Counted from the stretch's first letter, positions 11,511 to 23,361 are shown. The stretch is DNA of 64,000 bases from Hemerocallis citrina (GCA_017893485.1 CM030366.1:179825981-179889980); one strand, 5' to 3'. Program-made: numbers and translations. The notes: generated by a model from the letters alone, not told the origin.

Positions 11511-12277
11511 TGATATGGGTAAAAATGAAACCAAATCAGGATCGTTCAAACTGGGCGATCTTAAAGCTCTCATGGGTAAAACAGCAAATTCCACTAGAAA
11601 CGGTTATGTAAAAGGGAGTTGGGCCTCTTTCAAGCGCAGCTACCCAAAATGGATTTGTTAAACTGGGTTGTCATAACAGCCCAACATGAAGGAGTTCATG
11701 ATTATTTGAAAATTATTTTAAACTCATGATTATCCATAAGAGACGGTTCAAAACCAATATCTCTTTACAAGAGAAGAGTCCTAACTTTATCTCCACAACC
11801 ACTTCTATCTCTTCATGAAGAAGAAAGTCAAGCAACCCTATCTCTTTGCCAAGAGAAGGGTAACCGACCCTCTATCTTCATGAAGAACAAAAAAACAAAC
11901 TCTATCAAAACACCCGGAAGAGAGATAAATCAATATCTTGAAATCAGCCTCCAAAGCGACTATAAATACCCCATGACCTCCACATGAACCAGGTAATCAG
12001 TATTTTGGCACGAAAAAGCTCTCATATATTTATGAGTTCTGACTTAACCGTTAGAGGGTCTGTCGTCGGGGTCAATCCGGTGTTTCAGACTTTTGCAGGT
12101 CAATCAGAGCAATCATTGCAATCCATATCAGATCCAACGGTTCAAACAAGTCAAATTCAGGAATCAAGATCAACTTGAAATAGTCAATATCAGCGAAAAC
12201 TAAAGGTAGTTCTTTTTATTGTTTCAAAAAAGGATTCACAACATCTGTTTGCTCCCACACAGAAAAAAACAGCAACA
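11511..12277 (+). repeat. 3' LTR of the old Tat element (767 bp)
   Basis: Begins TGATATGGGTAAAAATG and ends CAGCAACA, matching the starts and ends of the other Tat LTRs here. TATA box TATAAATA at 11961-11968. The blocks 'TTAGAGGGTCTGTCGTCGG' and 'TTTGCTCCCACAC' align with the R/U5 blocks of the LTRs at 1596 and 36692. Confidence 0.8.
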
Positions 12278-13277
12278 AAAATATATTTATTATAACAATT
12301 GTGTAACATTATGAAGCAAGGTTAGTTTAAGAACAATGTTTTATACATTAGCTAGCTACTATTTAGAAATCATATTAGTTCAGTTCATTTTGCTCAAATG
12401 CCATAATTGTTTGACAGATCATATCATAGTTCTAAAGAAGGAAAATGTTGTCATGATTGCTATTTAGATGTCTGTTTAATTTATACAGTTAATTACGTCT
12501 CATTGCACTACAATTGTTTTCCATCAAATCAGTGATAAAATCAATTCACAACTAGGAGTAAAGAGCGTGAAGAATACAAAACAATTGCAGGTGAAGAATG
12601 AGTATACTCTTCACTCATAGGACTTATCAATGCATTTGTGATATATAATGATTCCAGATGCATTCAGTCGTTTATACTTGTGAACAAAAAGAAATGTATT
12701 GTACATTATTGGCCACAAAATTCCTTTAAATCTTTTTGTAATGGTTATGTACTTTCTTAATTGTATTCTGAATGGACAACTGATTTGTTTGTCATTGCTA
12801 CGGGGAAGTGAGTGTCCCTTGTCAACAGAGGAATGGATCGGCTGGCAACTCTCTAAGAACGGAGGTTGGCAACAGGTTGGATTTGGTCAGAACAAGACTC
12901 TTTTGCATAAGGCTCCATTAACCTACTAAGCTTGTAAGAGAGGAGTTTCTGAGAAATTTCACTGATCCTTTTGGGGGATCTACTATTCTATTTGAGGATC
13001 CATACTTATCGGTTTATATTGTTATATACTGCCAACTCTATAATAATGAATATTGTATTCTGATAATCATGTATGAAGCATTTCTATAACATACATAACT
13101 GAAGCACGAAGACATTGTTGGGATTAAAAACATCCACATCAATTTTCTATTCGTTTACGTGTTCTCAAAAATACTGAGGCTTTCTGAATCAATTAACAAG
13201 GTTTTGCTAGAGGAAATACATCTTATGGTATGAACTTATGTTACCTGGAAGAATAGCAATTGTCTGACCAGAGAAGA
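12278..13277. other. Unassigned DNA between elements
   Basis: AT-rich, no recognised element. A 76-codon frame at 12699-12929 (EEWIGWQLSKNGGWQQVG near its end) has no features I recognise and is probably chance or a gene fragment. Confidence 0.35.
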
Positions 13278-13326
13278 ATTTTTTGCCGTACTGACCCACT
13301 TTTTGAAAATATTTGGTGTTCTGACC

Positions 13327-13547
13327 TGTTGGAATTAGAAGTAATTAGTATTGGGAGTTGAAGCATTTATATTCATATACCTAGATAGTCATGTATCTAG
13401 AAAATATCATATATGCACCTAGGAAGTAGCATTATTAATAATCTCTTTGGAAATGTAAATTGTATTTATTCCTAGAGTGTATATAAATAGATGATCAGCT
13501 GAGTGCAAATGACTCAAGCATTTTTACAATCTCTAGTGTCTTCAACA
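13327..13547 (+). repeat. 5' LTR of copia element 1
   Basis: TGTTGGAATT...CTTCAACA. Contains the TATA box TATATAAATA at 13480-13489. Confidence 0.93.
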
Positions 13548-13560
13548 TGGTATCAGAGCC
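13548..13560 (+). promoter_or_regulatory. Primer-binding site, initiator tRNA-Met
   Basis: TGGTATCAGAGCC directly follows the LTR; this is the usual copia primer site complementary to the 3' end of initiator tRNA-Met. Confidence 0.93.
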
Positions 13561-14276
13561 ACTTTGTTTATTCTTTAATAGGTTTCTGCATCTGGTCAGC
13601 AGAACCTCTCCTCTCTCACCCTCTCTGTTTTCTCAAACCCAACACACAGAACCCTACTCTCCACCTTCCTTCCCCGACGCCAGCACTCCCGCCATTGCCG
13701 ACTTCAACTCCCAATACTAATTACTTCTAATTCCAACACTCCCCCTCAAGCTGGAGCATATAAGTCGAATGCTCCAAGCTTGGAACAAATATATTGAATT
13801 TTAGCCACAAGGGAGAACAAATGACTCAAGTAATTTTAGCCACAGGGTAGAAAGTATCTCCATAATCTAGGCCATGAATCTGGGTATAACCTTCAACCCC
13901 CCGAGCTCCCTCATCGCCAGCCGTACCTTTCTTCTCTCCTCCTCTCCGCAACGACGCTGCAGCTCTGGCGCCTCTCTGCCGTAGCACAACCCCCTTGGCC
14001 CCCTGATCCTCTATTTCCCTTTACGAAGCCAGTCGCGCCTCCTTCCCGCTGTGTGCCGCGTCTGTTTGCGCCGCCCCCACTGTGCACCCTCTCCGTTCTC
14101 CCCTCCGCTGCTGCACCCAGGCGACGCCCTCTTCTCGCGACCACACCCGTCCTCCACTGCTGCACCCAACTCCCTGCCGGCCGCCTCCCCAGCACATCGC
14201 CGGTGCTGCCCCCTAACCACCGCGCACTCGCCCAGATCTGATCGCCGGCCTCTCCACCTTCTGCCTAGGTGCTAAA
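13561..14276 (+). other. Long C-rich leader of copia element 1
   Basis: About 716 bases between primer site and gag ATG. The second half (13900-14270) is C/G-rich and gives long chance frames on both strands with no recognised domain. A short block at 13737-13770 (CTCCCCCTCAAGCTGGAGCA) is an inverted copy of sequence found just before the 3' LTR. Confidence 0.6.
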
Positions 14277-17200
14277 ATGGCTTCAACCTCTCAGAAAATT
14301 GATGGTCCTGTCTTCTCTTTCTCTGGAACGCCAACAATCACTTCGGAAAAATTGAATGGTAAAAATTATCTTGCATGGTCAGCCTCTGTTGAACTTTGGT
14401 TTCTTGGCCAAGGTTATCATGAACATCTGGAGCAATCCTCGGAAAAAATTCCAGATGACAAACACGAGCAGTGGAAGAAACTTGATTATCAGCTTTGTGC
14501 TCTCTTATGGCAATCTGTTGAGCCAACTATATTGACAAGTTTCAGAGCCTTCAAAACTTGTCATTCTTTCTGGAAGAAGGCACAAAGTGTTTTTGCTAAT
14601 GACATTCAACAATTATATGATGCTGCTCAAAAATTGGCCACTCTTAAACAAACTGATCATGACATGGTTGCCTATGTTTCGAAAGCCCAATCTGCGGTAG
14701 AGGAGTTAAAATTATCATTGGAAGCCGATAAACTTGAAGACGTGAAGACGAAACTTGATAATCTATATATGGTGTTGGTACTATGTGGGATGCATCCAGA
14801 TTTTGATCGCATTCGTGACCAAGTCTTAACCGGCTAAGAAGTTCCTTCTCTAGATAATCTAATTACCCGGCTCCTTCGAGTCCCCTCACAAAAAACAGGA
14901 GGAAGTTCATTTGACAGTATTGAAACTTCTTCCATGGTTTCTAATCGAGGGGGACGAGGTGGTCATGGAAGCCGAGGAGGACGGGGTGGAAGAGGAGGTC
15001 GCCCTCAATGTTCTTACTGCAAGAGAGTGGGCCACACACAAGACACTTGCTACTCTATTCACGGATTCCCCGAAAAATCTGTGAATATTTCAAAGTCTGA
15101 AACATCTGAGACAAAGTTTTCGAAAACCGACTATCAAGAGTACCTCCAGCTAAAAGCTGCCAAGGAATCTCAAACATCATCTGCTATAAGTGGTCATAAC
15201 TCTACTACTTGCATATCCAAATCTGGTAACAATCAAAGTCCATGGATAATTGATTCAGGTGCTTCTGATCACATTGCTGGTAATAGTTCTTTATTTTCAT
15301 CCATCTCTCCTCCTAAATTTCCTCATTTCATTACTTTAGCCGACGGTTCTAGAGTTGCAGCAATAGGAATCGGCAAAGTATCACCCACTTCTTCTTTGTC
15401 TTTAAACTCTGTATTGCTCATACCTGATTGTCCTTTCAATTTAAAATCTCTTAGTCAACTTACTCGTTCTCATAATTGTTCAGTAACATTTCATGCTAAC
15501 TCCTTTGTCATACAGGAACGTGGTACGGGTCGAACGATTGGCATAGGACATGAATCTCATGGTCTTTACTACCTCAAGCCTAGCCTTTCTTGGATTTGCA
15601 GTGCTGCTACATCACCAAAGCTCCTTCATGAACGTTTGGGATACCCACATTTATCTAAACTAAAAATAATGGTTCCGAGTCTTGCAAAAATAAAGAACCT
15701 ATTTTGTGAGTCATGTCAACTAGGAAAGCATGTTCGTTCTTCTTTTGCTAGGCATGTTGAAAGTCGAGTTGATTCCCCTTTTTCAGTTATTCACTCTGAT
15801 ATATGGGGTCTTAGTCGTGTTTCTTCTATGGGTTATAGATATTTTGTCACTTTCATTGATGAATTTTCTCGATGCACCTGGGTTTTCTTAATGAAAGAAC
15901 GGTTTGAAATTTTGTCCATTCTCACTTCTTTTGTTAATGAAATTAAAACTCAATTTGGTAAGACAATTAAGATCCTTAGAAGTGATAATGCAAAAGAATA
16001 CTTTTCTTCTGCTATTTCTTCCTTTTTGTCGGCACAGGGCATTCTCCATCAGTCCTCTTGTCCTCATACTCCTCAACAGAATGGTATTGCCGAAAGGAAG
16101 AATAGACATCTTGTTGAGACTGCTCGGACATTATTACTTCATGCCAATGTACCTGTCCGACACTGGGGTGATGCTGTTTTAACAGCCTGTTTTTTGATAA
16201 ATCGGATGCCTTCTTCCTCTATTGAGAATAAAATACCACATTCCATTCTGTTTCCTAAAGAACCATTGTTTCATGTTGATCCACGTATTTTTGGTTGCAC
16301 CTGTTTTGTTCATAACTTGTCACCAGGTCTTGATAAGCTTGCTGCTCGAGCCATCAAATGTGTCTTCCTTGGATATTCCAGATTACAGAAAGGTTATCGA
16401 TGTTACTCTCCTGTTCACAATCGTTATTATATCTCTGCAGATGTAACATTTTTTGAAGAAAAGCCATACTTTGCTCCCTCCATGGCTGAGTCCAATACTC
16501 TTCAAGAAGTCTTTCCTATTCCCTATCTTGGTCCATCACCTTCTTTGCAGGAATCAGAGTCAATTGTAGATATTCCTGACAATCCTCCACCGGAGCAGAC
16601 TCAAAAATCACCCATCGTATATCAGCGTCGTCCTCGAATTCCTAATACAGAACTTGAAGGTAATGAAAGACCAGCTGAATCATGTCCTACTCCAGCAGAC
16701 AACCCGACTGCGGACCTACTCGAAGAGAATCTTGACTTGCCCATTGCTCTTAGGAAAGGTACTCGGTCTACACGTAAACCTTATCCTATTTTTGACTTCT
16801 TAAGTTATCATCGTCTTATTCCTTCGTACCATTCTTTTGTTTCATCTTTATCTTCTATTTCTCTTCCTAAAAATCTTTGTGAAGCACTTGATCATCCAGG
16901 ATGGCGACAAGCCATGATTGATGAAATGCAGGCTTTGGAGCATAATGGTACTTGGGAGCTGGTTCCTCTTCCTCCAGGCAAGAAACCTGTTGGCTGTCGA
17001 TGGGTATATGCTATAAAAGTTGGGGCCGATGGAAAGATTGATCGCCTCAAAGCTCGCTTGGTTGCCAAAGGTTATACCCAGATTCATGGCCTAGATTATG
17101 GAGATACTTTCTCCCCTGTGGCTAAAATTACTTCTGTTCGACTCCTTATTGCCATAGCAGCCATCCGTCATTGGCCACTGCATCAATTGGATATTAAAAA

Positions 17201-18404
17201 TGCATTCCTACATGGTGAATTAGAAGAGGAGATATATATGGAGCAACCACCAGGATTTGTTGATCAGGGGGAGTCTAGCTTGGTTTGCAAACTGCGACGG
17301 TCTCTTTATGGACTCAAACAATCCCCACGAGCTTGGTTTGGAAAATTCAGCTCCGTTGTTCAGGCTTTTGGAATGAAACGAAGTGAAGCAGACCATTCAG
17401 TTTTTTATTGTCATACCTCTTCGAATAGATGTGTTTACTTGGTGGTCTATGTAGATGATATAGTCATCACAGGAAATGACCAAGGAAAAATTGCCCAACT
17501 GAAGGAACATCTATTTAGTCATTTTCAGACTAAGGATTTGGGAAAGCTTAAATATTTTCTTGGAATAGAAGTTGCTCAGTCAAAAGATGGGATTATCATC
17601 TCATAAAGGAAGTATGCTTTAGACATACTTAAAGAAACTGGTATGTCAGATTGTAGACCAGTTGATAGTCCCATGGATCCAAATCAAAAATTGCTACCAA
17701 ATCACGGGGAGCCTTATTCTGATCCTGAAAGATATCGGAGATTGGTTGGGAAGCTTATCTACCTCACTATTACAAGGCCAGATATTTCCTTTGCAGTTGG
17801 AGTAGTGAGTCAATTCATGCAATCTCCTCATAATGATCATTGGGATGCAGTAATTCGAATTCTGAGATACATCAAAAGGACCCCAGGACAAGGCCTACTC
17901 TATGAAGACAAAGGAAGCTCTCAAGTAGTTGGATTTTGTGATGCAGATTGGGCAGGATCACCCATTGATAGGCGATCCACTTCAGGATATTGTGTATCTA
18001 TTGGAGAAAATCTCGTCTCATGGAAGAGTAAGAAGCAAAATGTTGTTGCAAGGTCTAGTGCAGAGGCTAAATATAGAGCTATGGCTGTTGCCACGTGTGA
18101 GCTCATTTGGATTAAACAACTTCTTAAAGAATTGAAGTTTGGAGATACTCAACAAATGAAACTATGTTGTGATAATCAGGCAGCTCTGCATATAGCTTCC
18201 AATCCGGTATTCCATGAAAGAACTAAACATATCGAGATTGATTGTCATTTTGTCCGTGAGAAAGTTCTTTCTAAAGAAGTTATCACTGAATCTGTTACCT
18301 CTAATGATCAACTGGCAGATGTCTTCACAAAATCCCTAAGAGGACCGAGAATTCAATATATTTGTTCCAAGCTTGGGGCGTTCGACTTATATGCTCCAGC
18401 TTGA
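14277..18404 (+). pseudogene. copia gag-pol polyprotein, interrupted by two TAA codons
   Basis: One frame of 1,376 codons encodes the polyprotein of a Ty1/copia element. In order: Gag N-terminal domain (residues 1-186, SEKLNGKNYLAWSASVELW), an RG-rich linker (224-242), a CCHC zinc knuckle (245-258), an aspartic protease with DSGA (D326), an integrase with HHCC region and catalytic D508, D570 and E606 (35 residues between the last two), reverse transcriptase with YVDD at 1058-1061, and RNase H (about 1225-1360, SKKQNVVARSSAEAKYRAM). Two stops break it: codon 187 (14835-14837), just after QVLTG, and codon 1110 (17604-17606), just after DGIIIS. Both are TAA where family members usually carry a glutamine, consistent with single C-to-T changes. 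The rest of the frame is intact, so the damage is slight. Confidence 0.93.
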
Positions 18405-18411
18405 GGGGGAG
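18398..18411 (+). promoter_or_regulatory. Polypurine tract of copia element 1
   Basis: GAGGGGGAG lies directly before the 3' LTR start, as plus-strand priming requires. Confidence 0.85.
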
Positions 18412-18618
18412 TGTTGGAATTAGAAGTAATTAGTATTGGGAGTTGAAGCATTTATATTCATATACCTAGATAGTCATGTATCTAGGAAATATCATACATG
18501 CACCTAGGAAGTAGCATTATTAATAATCTCCTTGGAAATGTAAATTGTATTTATTCCTAGAGTGATCAGCTGAGTGCAAATGACTCAAGCATTTTTACAA
18601 TCTCTAGTGTCTTCAACA
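18412..18618 (+). repeat. 3' LTR of copia element 1, lacking the TATA box
   Basis: Same ends as the 5' LTR but 14 bp shorter. The missing segment (TGTATATAAATAGA in the 5' LTR) contains the TATA box; the junction is near 18562. Confidence 0.92.
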
Positions 18619-19644
18619 TGACCCACTTCCGAAAACAATTAGCGATCTGATCCAGTTTTGGACACGTAAGCAACAAACGTTTTTGGAAACGACATAGGTT
18701 ATTTAAAAGCTGTTGTTCCCAATAACGACATCTATTTTAAAAAAAAACTCTCATGCCGTTTTTTGGAGTAACATTATAGGTCAATTTTATTTTCAACTGC
18801 TTGTAGTCTCAATATTGGAAAAAAATTGCAAGTGTGAAAATTCTATAACAGATGTCGCTATTTCCAAAAAAGGCATTTGCACATCAGTTATTTTCCATCA
18901 AATTCAGAAGGCATGATCCGGAAAGCCCTCAATTTAAAAACAAATAAATAAACAAACAAAAGGGGTGGTGTGATCACTAATTACTACACTCTAATTCCCA
19001 ACTGGAAACTGATCATTCATCTCAATGCACAAGTTAATAAAATTATGACAATTAACATGCAAATTTCACATCTTTTTTATCCCAAAACACCAGAATCAAC
19101 TGAATTTTCACAAAAAATGGCATAACTGAATCAAATTAGATCAAAATTAGAAATAAAAAATAAAAAATAAAAAAATCATTGAGATCAGAGACCCATACCA
19201 GTTCGGAGAATTCTGATTTGAAAGCATGGGATTCAAGTGCAAGATCGATCGAGTGCAGGGATGGGGGGCAGAAAGGGAGGGATGATTGGAGAAAGAAAGG
19301 AAAAGTGATTAGAAAACGATGGACAGAGATAGAGTAGTGAGAAAGGAAAACAGATGCCGTTAGTTATGTAAATGCCGTTTTTGAAAATAGCAGCATCTGT
19401 TATAGAATTTTCAGACTTGCGATTTTTTTTTCAATATTGAGACTACACGCGGTTGAAAATAAAATTGACCTATGCCGTTACTCCAAAAAACGAAATGAGA
19501 GTTTTTTTTTTTTAAATAGATGTCGTTATGCCGTTGTTCCAAAAAACGTTTGTTGCTGAAGTGTCCAAAACTGGATCAGATCGCTAATTGTTTTTGGAAG
19601 TGGGTGAGTACGGCAAAAAAATCACGAGAGAACAGTTCGAGTAA

Positions 19645-20269
19645 GAGCATCTGTAGCCGTTAATGGCAAATTTTGGGTATTTGGCAAATAGCAAATAGCA
19701 AATAGCAAAAATAGATTTGCTTTGTAGTCGTTGTTAGCCAAAATTTGGCTTTTACGAAATTCAAATAGGACGGACGGAAAATTATTTTCCATCCAACGTT
19801 AAAAAAAAAACAAAAAAAACCCCCTTAAAAATGGTTTAAATGACCAGACAGTGACATTTCAACCCAAACAAAAAATGGCCAAAGCTTCCCTGATGTAGGG
19901 ACGGGAGATAATGTTTCGTTTGAGAGTTTTTTGTTTTTATTAAATAGAATGGACGGGAAATGATTTCCCGTCCGACCGTTTAAAAATAAATAAATAAATA
20001 AAATTAAGGGACGGGGAATAATCCCTCGCCCGATGAGTACGCGTGAAAAAAATCTCTCGAACGAAAAATAATCTTTCGTCCGATCGAACGGACGAAAGAT
20101 TATCTTTCGTTGGCTATATTTTGGCAATTGCCATTTCATTTGGCAGATATAGCCGACTATTGTAGCGGCAAAATCCAATTTTTGGGTAAATGACCAACGA
20201 CTACCGGGCTTTTTTTCTTCTTCCAAATTTTGGAAAATTTGGGTAAATGACAAACTACAACAGATGCTC
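19645..20269. mobile_element. Tourist-like MITE (PIF/Harbinger type), 625 bp
   Basis: Inverted ends GAGCATCTGT...ACAGATGCTC are flanked by the 3-bp duplication TAA (19642-19644 and 20270-20272), the duplication typical of PIF/Harbinger. The interior holds further inverted repeats such as CTTTCGTCCGATCGAACGG. No coding capacity. Confidence 0.85.
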
Positions 20270-20272
20270 TAA

Positions 20273-20828
20273 GCAAAGCCTTTAAGCTATTTTTGTACGA
20301 CAGTGAGAATATCAATATGCCATCTTTGAGTTGCATTAATTGCATATATATACTGCCTGGAGTAGCCGAAACAACCCAATTGATAGGGGAGCGGGCTGTG
20401 CCGGCATGCACGAACTACTCAGGGTGTGGCCTATGCCAGCATGCATGAACTACTCGAATATATTCATAAGTAGCCCACCGCCTGGAGCCATTCCTTCCTT
20501 TCCGGTTGCACTTTAGAAACTGTTTAAGTGGCAGGCAAACTGTACATTGTCAGATGGAGCATGGAGGCGATCGAACTGACTACAAGTCACCAGTGCCCCA
20601 CCTTACGTGCAACTAGTAGATGACTAAAATTGACCTTTACTGAGTACATCATGGGGCAAGTAACTGCAGTATATGGAACAGTTTCTGATCACTAATTCAT
20701 AAAAAATGGTAACTAATTTAAAGAAGAAAAAATAGTAAAGAGAAATTAGTTTTGAGAATATTGGTGCCATATATACTGGTAGAAGAAAAAATTAACTTTC
20801 TTTATGGGAAAATAGACAATTCTTTAAA
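20273..20828. other. Intergenic DNA, no gene seen
   Basis: Holds a short direct duplication: GCATGCACGAACTACTC near 20404 and again, slightly changed, near 20440. Otherwise AT-rich without recognised features. Confidence 0.4.
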
Positions 20829-21444
20829 TGGGGATTGGAGCTTAAAGTGGATTTTTTTTTTTATATGCCACTTTTCGAAACTATTTGCGGAAAGAGAACA
20901 GTTGTCAAAGTATTTATGCTCGTGGACTTAAGAACTAAACTCGTTGTTTCCAACGGCGAGTTTAGTGTTTCATGCTTGTTGTTGGGGCACAGTGAATTTA
21001 GTGCTATTTTATTGAGAAACTCGCTGTTCCCAACGACGAGTTCAGTTCAAAAATTTAAAAAAGACTCGCTATACCCAACAGCAAGGTTCTTTGTATTATA
21101 CTGACTGTTGGGACCGGCGAGTTTAGTTCAAAATTATCAAACATGACTAGCCATTCTCAACGGTGAGGTTCTTTATCCTAGACTCGTTGTTGAGAACGGC
21201 AAGAATATAGAAAAATTTAATAGAGAGTGAAACACTCTGTTGGACTTAATGAATTTTTGAAAAAAACTTCATAGAAATTTTTTTAGAATTAAACTCGTTG
21301 TTCCCAACAACGAGTCTAGTATAAATTTGCTCGCCATTGAGAACGGAGAGTCTTCATTAAAAATTTTGAACTAAACTCGCCATTAGACAGTTTTGAAAAG
21401 TGTCATATAAAAAAAATCTCTTATTGAAGTGCCCAACTTTCCAA
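20829..21444. mobile_element. Inverted-repeat element filled with short hairpins
   Basis: The ends are related as inverted repeats ('TTTTTATATGCCACTTTTCGAAAC' region at the left against the reverse complement of GTTTTGAAAAGTGTCATA at the right). Between them the palindromic motif ACTCG-TTGTT-CCC-AACAACGAGT and variants recur near 20935, 21025, 21065, 21105, 21150, 21190, 21295 and 21340. No protein can be read. A foldback or MITE-like element is likely; I cannot name the family. Confidence 0.6.
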
Positions 21445-21632
21445 TTAGAAACAACTAATGAGGAACATGCTGTGAGATGTGTTTCTCACCCAATTCTATT
21501 GATATAAAACTAGTGTTCGACTAACAAATGTTTACATCACTGAAAAGAAATATTTTAAAAATGGGGAAAAAAGGTAAAGGATCTAGAAAGCATGAACTTA
21601 AGATTTTGTTTTAACCCTAAACTTTGCAGCAT

Positions 21633-22291
21633 GTTGGAGCATCCCCTATCACTTGCTAAAAACTCAAAAATTAGCATTTTCGTTGAAAAAATACCCCACT
21701 ATCGTTTACTAAAAAAATAAAAATATGAGTGAACAGTCGATCGCCGAAGATAGCAGAAGCTTTAGACAATTGCTAAAATATAGATGGAGGATCAAGCTCC
21801 GTCCATTTTTTTTTAATATGGTCGTCCGCCAAATTTTTTAATATATTTATTTTCTCAAAATTACAAAATGCAAAAAAAGAAAAAAAGAAAAGAAAAGCCT
21901 GGGTGGAAAATCTTCATCTGTCCAGGCATTTTATTCACATTTTTTTTCAAAAAATTACGAAAATACCATTAAAATAAATTTAAAAAATCAAAAAAGAAAA
22001 AAATATGCCTGGACGGAAGATCTTCATTTGTCCAGGCTTTTTTTTCAGAATTTTTTAAAAATAATTACAAAAAATGCTATTACAATAATTACGAAAATGC
22101 TATTAAAATAATTTTTTAAAAAAATGGTCGGACGGAAGATCTTCAGTCTGGCCAAGAAGAAGTTTTAAAAAAAAATCGTCTACCCTTCCAAATTTACTAA
22201 TAACAACTGTAGTACTCAATGTCAAAAACTATTTGCCAAATGCTAAAATTGCAAAATTTAACAGCAACGATAGGGGATGATCTTGCCCAAC
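21633..22291. mobile_element. MITE-like element, about 660 bp
   Basis: GTTGGAGCATCCCCTATCAC at the left corresponds to GATAGGGGATGATCTTGCCC at the right as inverted ends. The interior has three T-rich repeats of 'GGACGGAAGATCTTCA' type. Non-coding. Confidence 0.6.
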
Positions 22292-22363
22292 ACTGCCCAT
22301 AGGATTTATCAATAGGGGACACATATCTCCAAAGCCTGCGGAGAGAAGATAATTCCAGAAGAA

Positions 22364-22640
22364 GCATTGCAGACACAAAGGGCATCTATACTTCTAGATA
22401 AGATTTTAGATTCTATTAATCCTTGATGATCATATGCTTATAATGGAGTATGCAATTTTGTCATATGATCATATGCTTATATATTCTATTAGTCTTTGAT
22501 GAGCATTGCAGACACAAAGGGCATCTACGCTTTTAGATAAGATTTTAGATTCTATTAATCCTTGATGATCATATGCTTATAATGGACCATGCAATTTTGT
22601 CATATGATCATATGCTTATCTATTCTATTAGTCTTACTAA
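22364..22640. repeat. 139-bp direct duplication
   Basis: The block starting GCATTGCAGACACAAAGGGC at 22364 recurs at 22503 with few changes; each copy includes TGATCATATGCTTATAATGG. An inverted fragment follows at 22635-22680. Confidence 0.85.
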
Positions 22641-22690
22641 TAGAATATATAAGCATATGATCATCAAGGATTAATATATATATATATATA

Positions 22691-23262
22691 CTAGATTTGC
22701 CCGTGGGCACGTGCCTACGGCACGTCTTCGGAACGATACAATACACGAAAAACTCTGTAAATAGTAAAACAACAATTATGTAGTTCAAGTTTGAATAGTA
22801 TGATAATAATTAGTTGTAAATAAAAGTCCATATTTCTATTAGTATATGTCGAAAAATAATTATAAATGAGGGTGTAAAATCCAACTTCTTAGAACTTTAA
22901 GTGTGGAAAATGATGAAATTTAACTGCTGAAGAGATATTTGTTATTTTCAATGTAACATGTGCAATAAAAAAAACATAAAAATTCTGAAATTTTTTCAAA
23001 TCCGAAATAAAATCTAAATTTCTAAATAAATAAAGAAAGAATGGGAGAGAGAAGGAGAGAGAGAAAGAGAGAAATATGAAAAAGTGAAGAGAGAGGAGAG
23101 AGATAGTAATAAAGTAATGAGTTTTGTAGTTTTGGGGGGAAAAATTTAATTTTGGAGTTTGAAATTTTGGGCGGGAAAATATGTTTTGTGAGAATCAATC
23201 TAGGCCATTGATTTTAGGGGAGATTGAATGAGAGCCACTTGATAGCTTTCTTTGTAATTTAT
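22691..23262 (-). mobile_element. Helitron copy, 3' end well defined
   Basis: On the minus strand it ends with a GTGCCCACGGGCA hairpin followed by AATCTAG and a host T, the rule for Helitron 3' termini. A second copy with the same end lies at 57385, and a related copy on the plus strand at about 40340-41209. The 5' limit is set by where similarity to the 40-kb copy stops. No Rep/helicase frame, so non-autonomous. Confidence 0.7.
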
Positions 23263-23267
23263 TATAT

Positions 23268-23270
<3 letters not shown>

Positions 23271-23361
<91 letters not shown>

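Larger units (their letters stand above)
2815..12277 (+). mobile_element. Old decayed Tat/gypsy element, 5' end missing
   Basis: A broken pol on the plus strand is followed by a tandem array, remnants of two antisense genes on the minus strand, a second short repeat block, a polypurine tract and a 3' LTR. The order and orientation match the complete element at 23736-37353. The left LTR, primer site and gag are absent; the left limit is approximate, where pol-like sequence fades into AT-rich DNA. Many stops and frameshifts mark it as old. The second LTR is missing, so age cannot be taken from LTR divergence. Confidence 0.82.
13327..18618 (+). mobile_element. Ty1/copia retrotransposon, complete structure, coding region with two nonsense codons
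   Basis: Two LTRs (221 and 207 bp), a primer-binding site, one gag-pol frame and a polypurine tract are in canonical order. The 5-bp duplication TGACC flanks it (13322-13326 and 18619-18623). Over the shared 207 bp I count three base differences, all transitions, plus one 14-bp indel, which indicates a fairly recent insertion. It lies within the left arm of an inverted-repeat transposon. Confidence 0.95.
13278..19622. mobile_element. Non-autonomous DNA transposon with long inverted repeats, split by a copia element
   Basis: Terminal sequence 'TTTTTTGCCGTACT' at the left and its reverse complement at the right (GTACGGCAAAAAA) are followed inward by arms of roughly 250-300 bp. The left arm after the copia insertion (18619-18880) matches the reverse complement of 19370-19615 over blocks such as ATTAGCGATCTGATCC, GGTCAATTTTATTTTCAA and AATTCTATAACAGATG. 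The interior (18880-19370) has no transposase. Without the copia insertion the element is about 1.05 kb. Mutator-like or foldback affiliation is a guess; a clean target duplication was not found. Confidence 0.7.

Noticed and set aside
12699..12929. 76-codon frame as a real gene
   Set aside because: No homology recognised, AT-rich first half, no promoter or splice context.
13903..14275. Overlapping frames in the copia leader
   Set aside because: C/G-rich low-complexity leader with frames on both strands and no domain.
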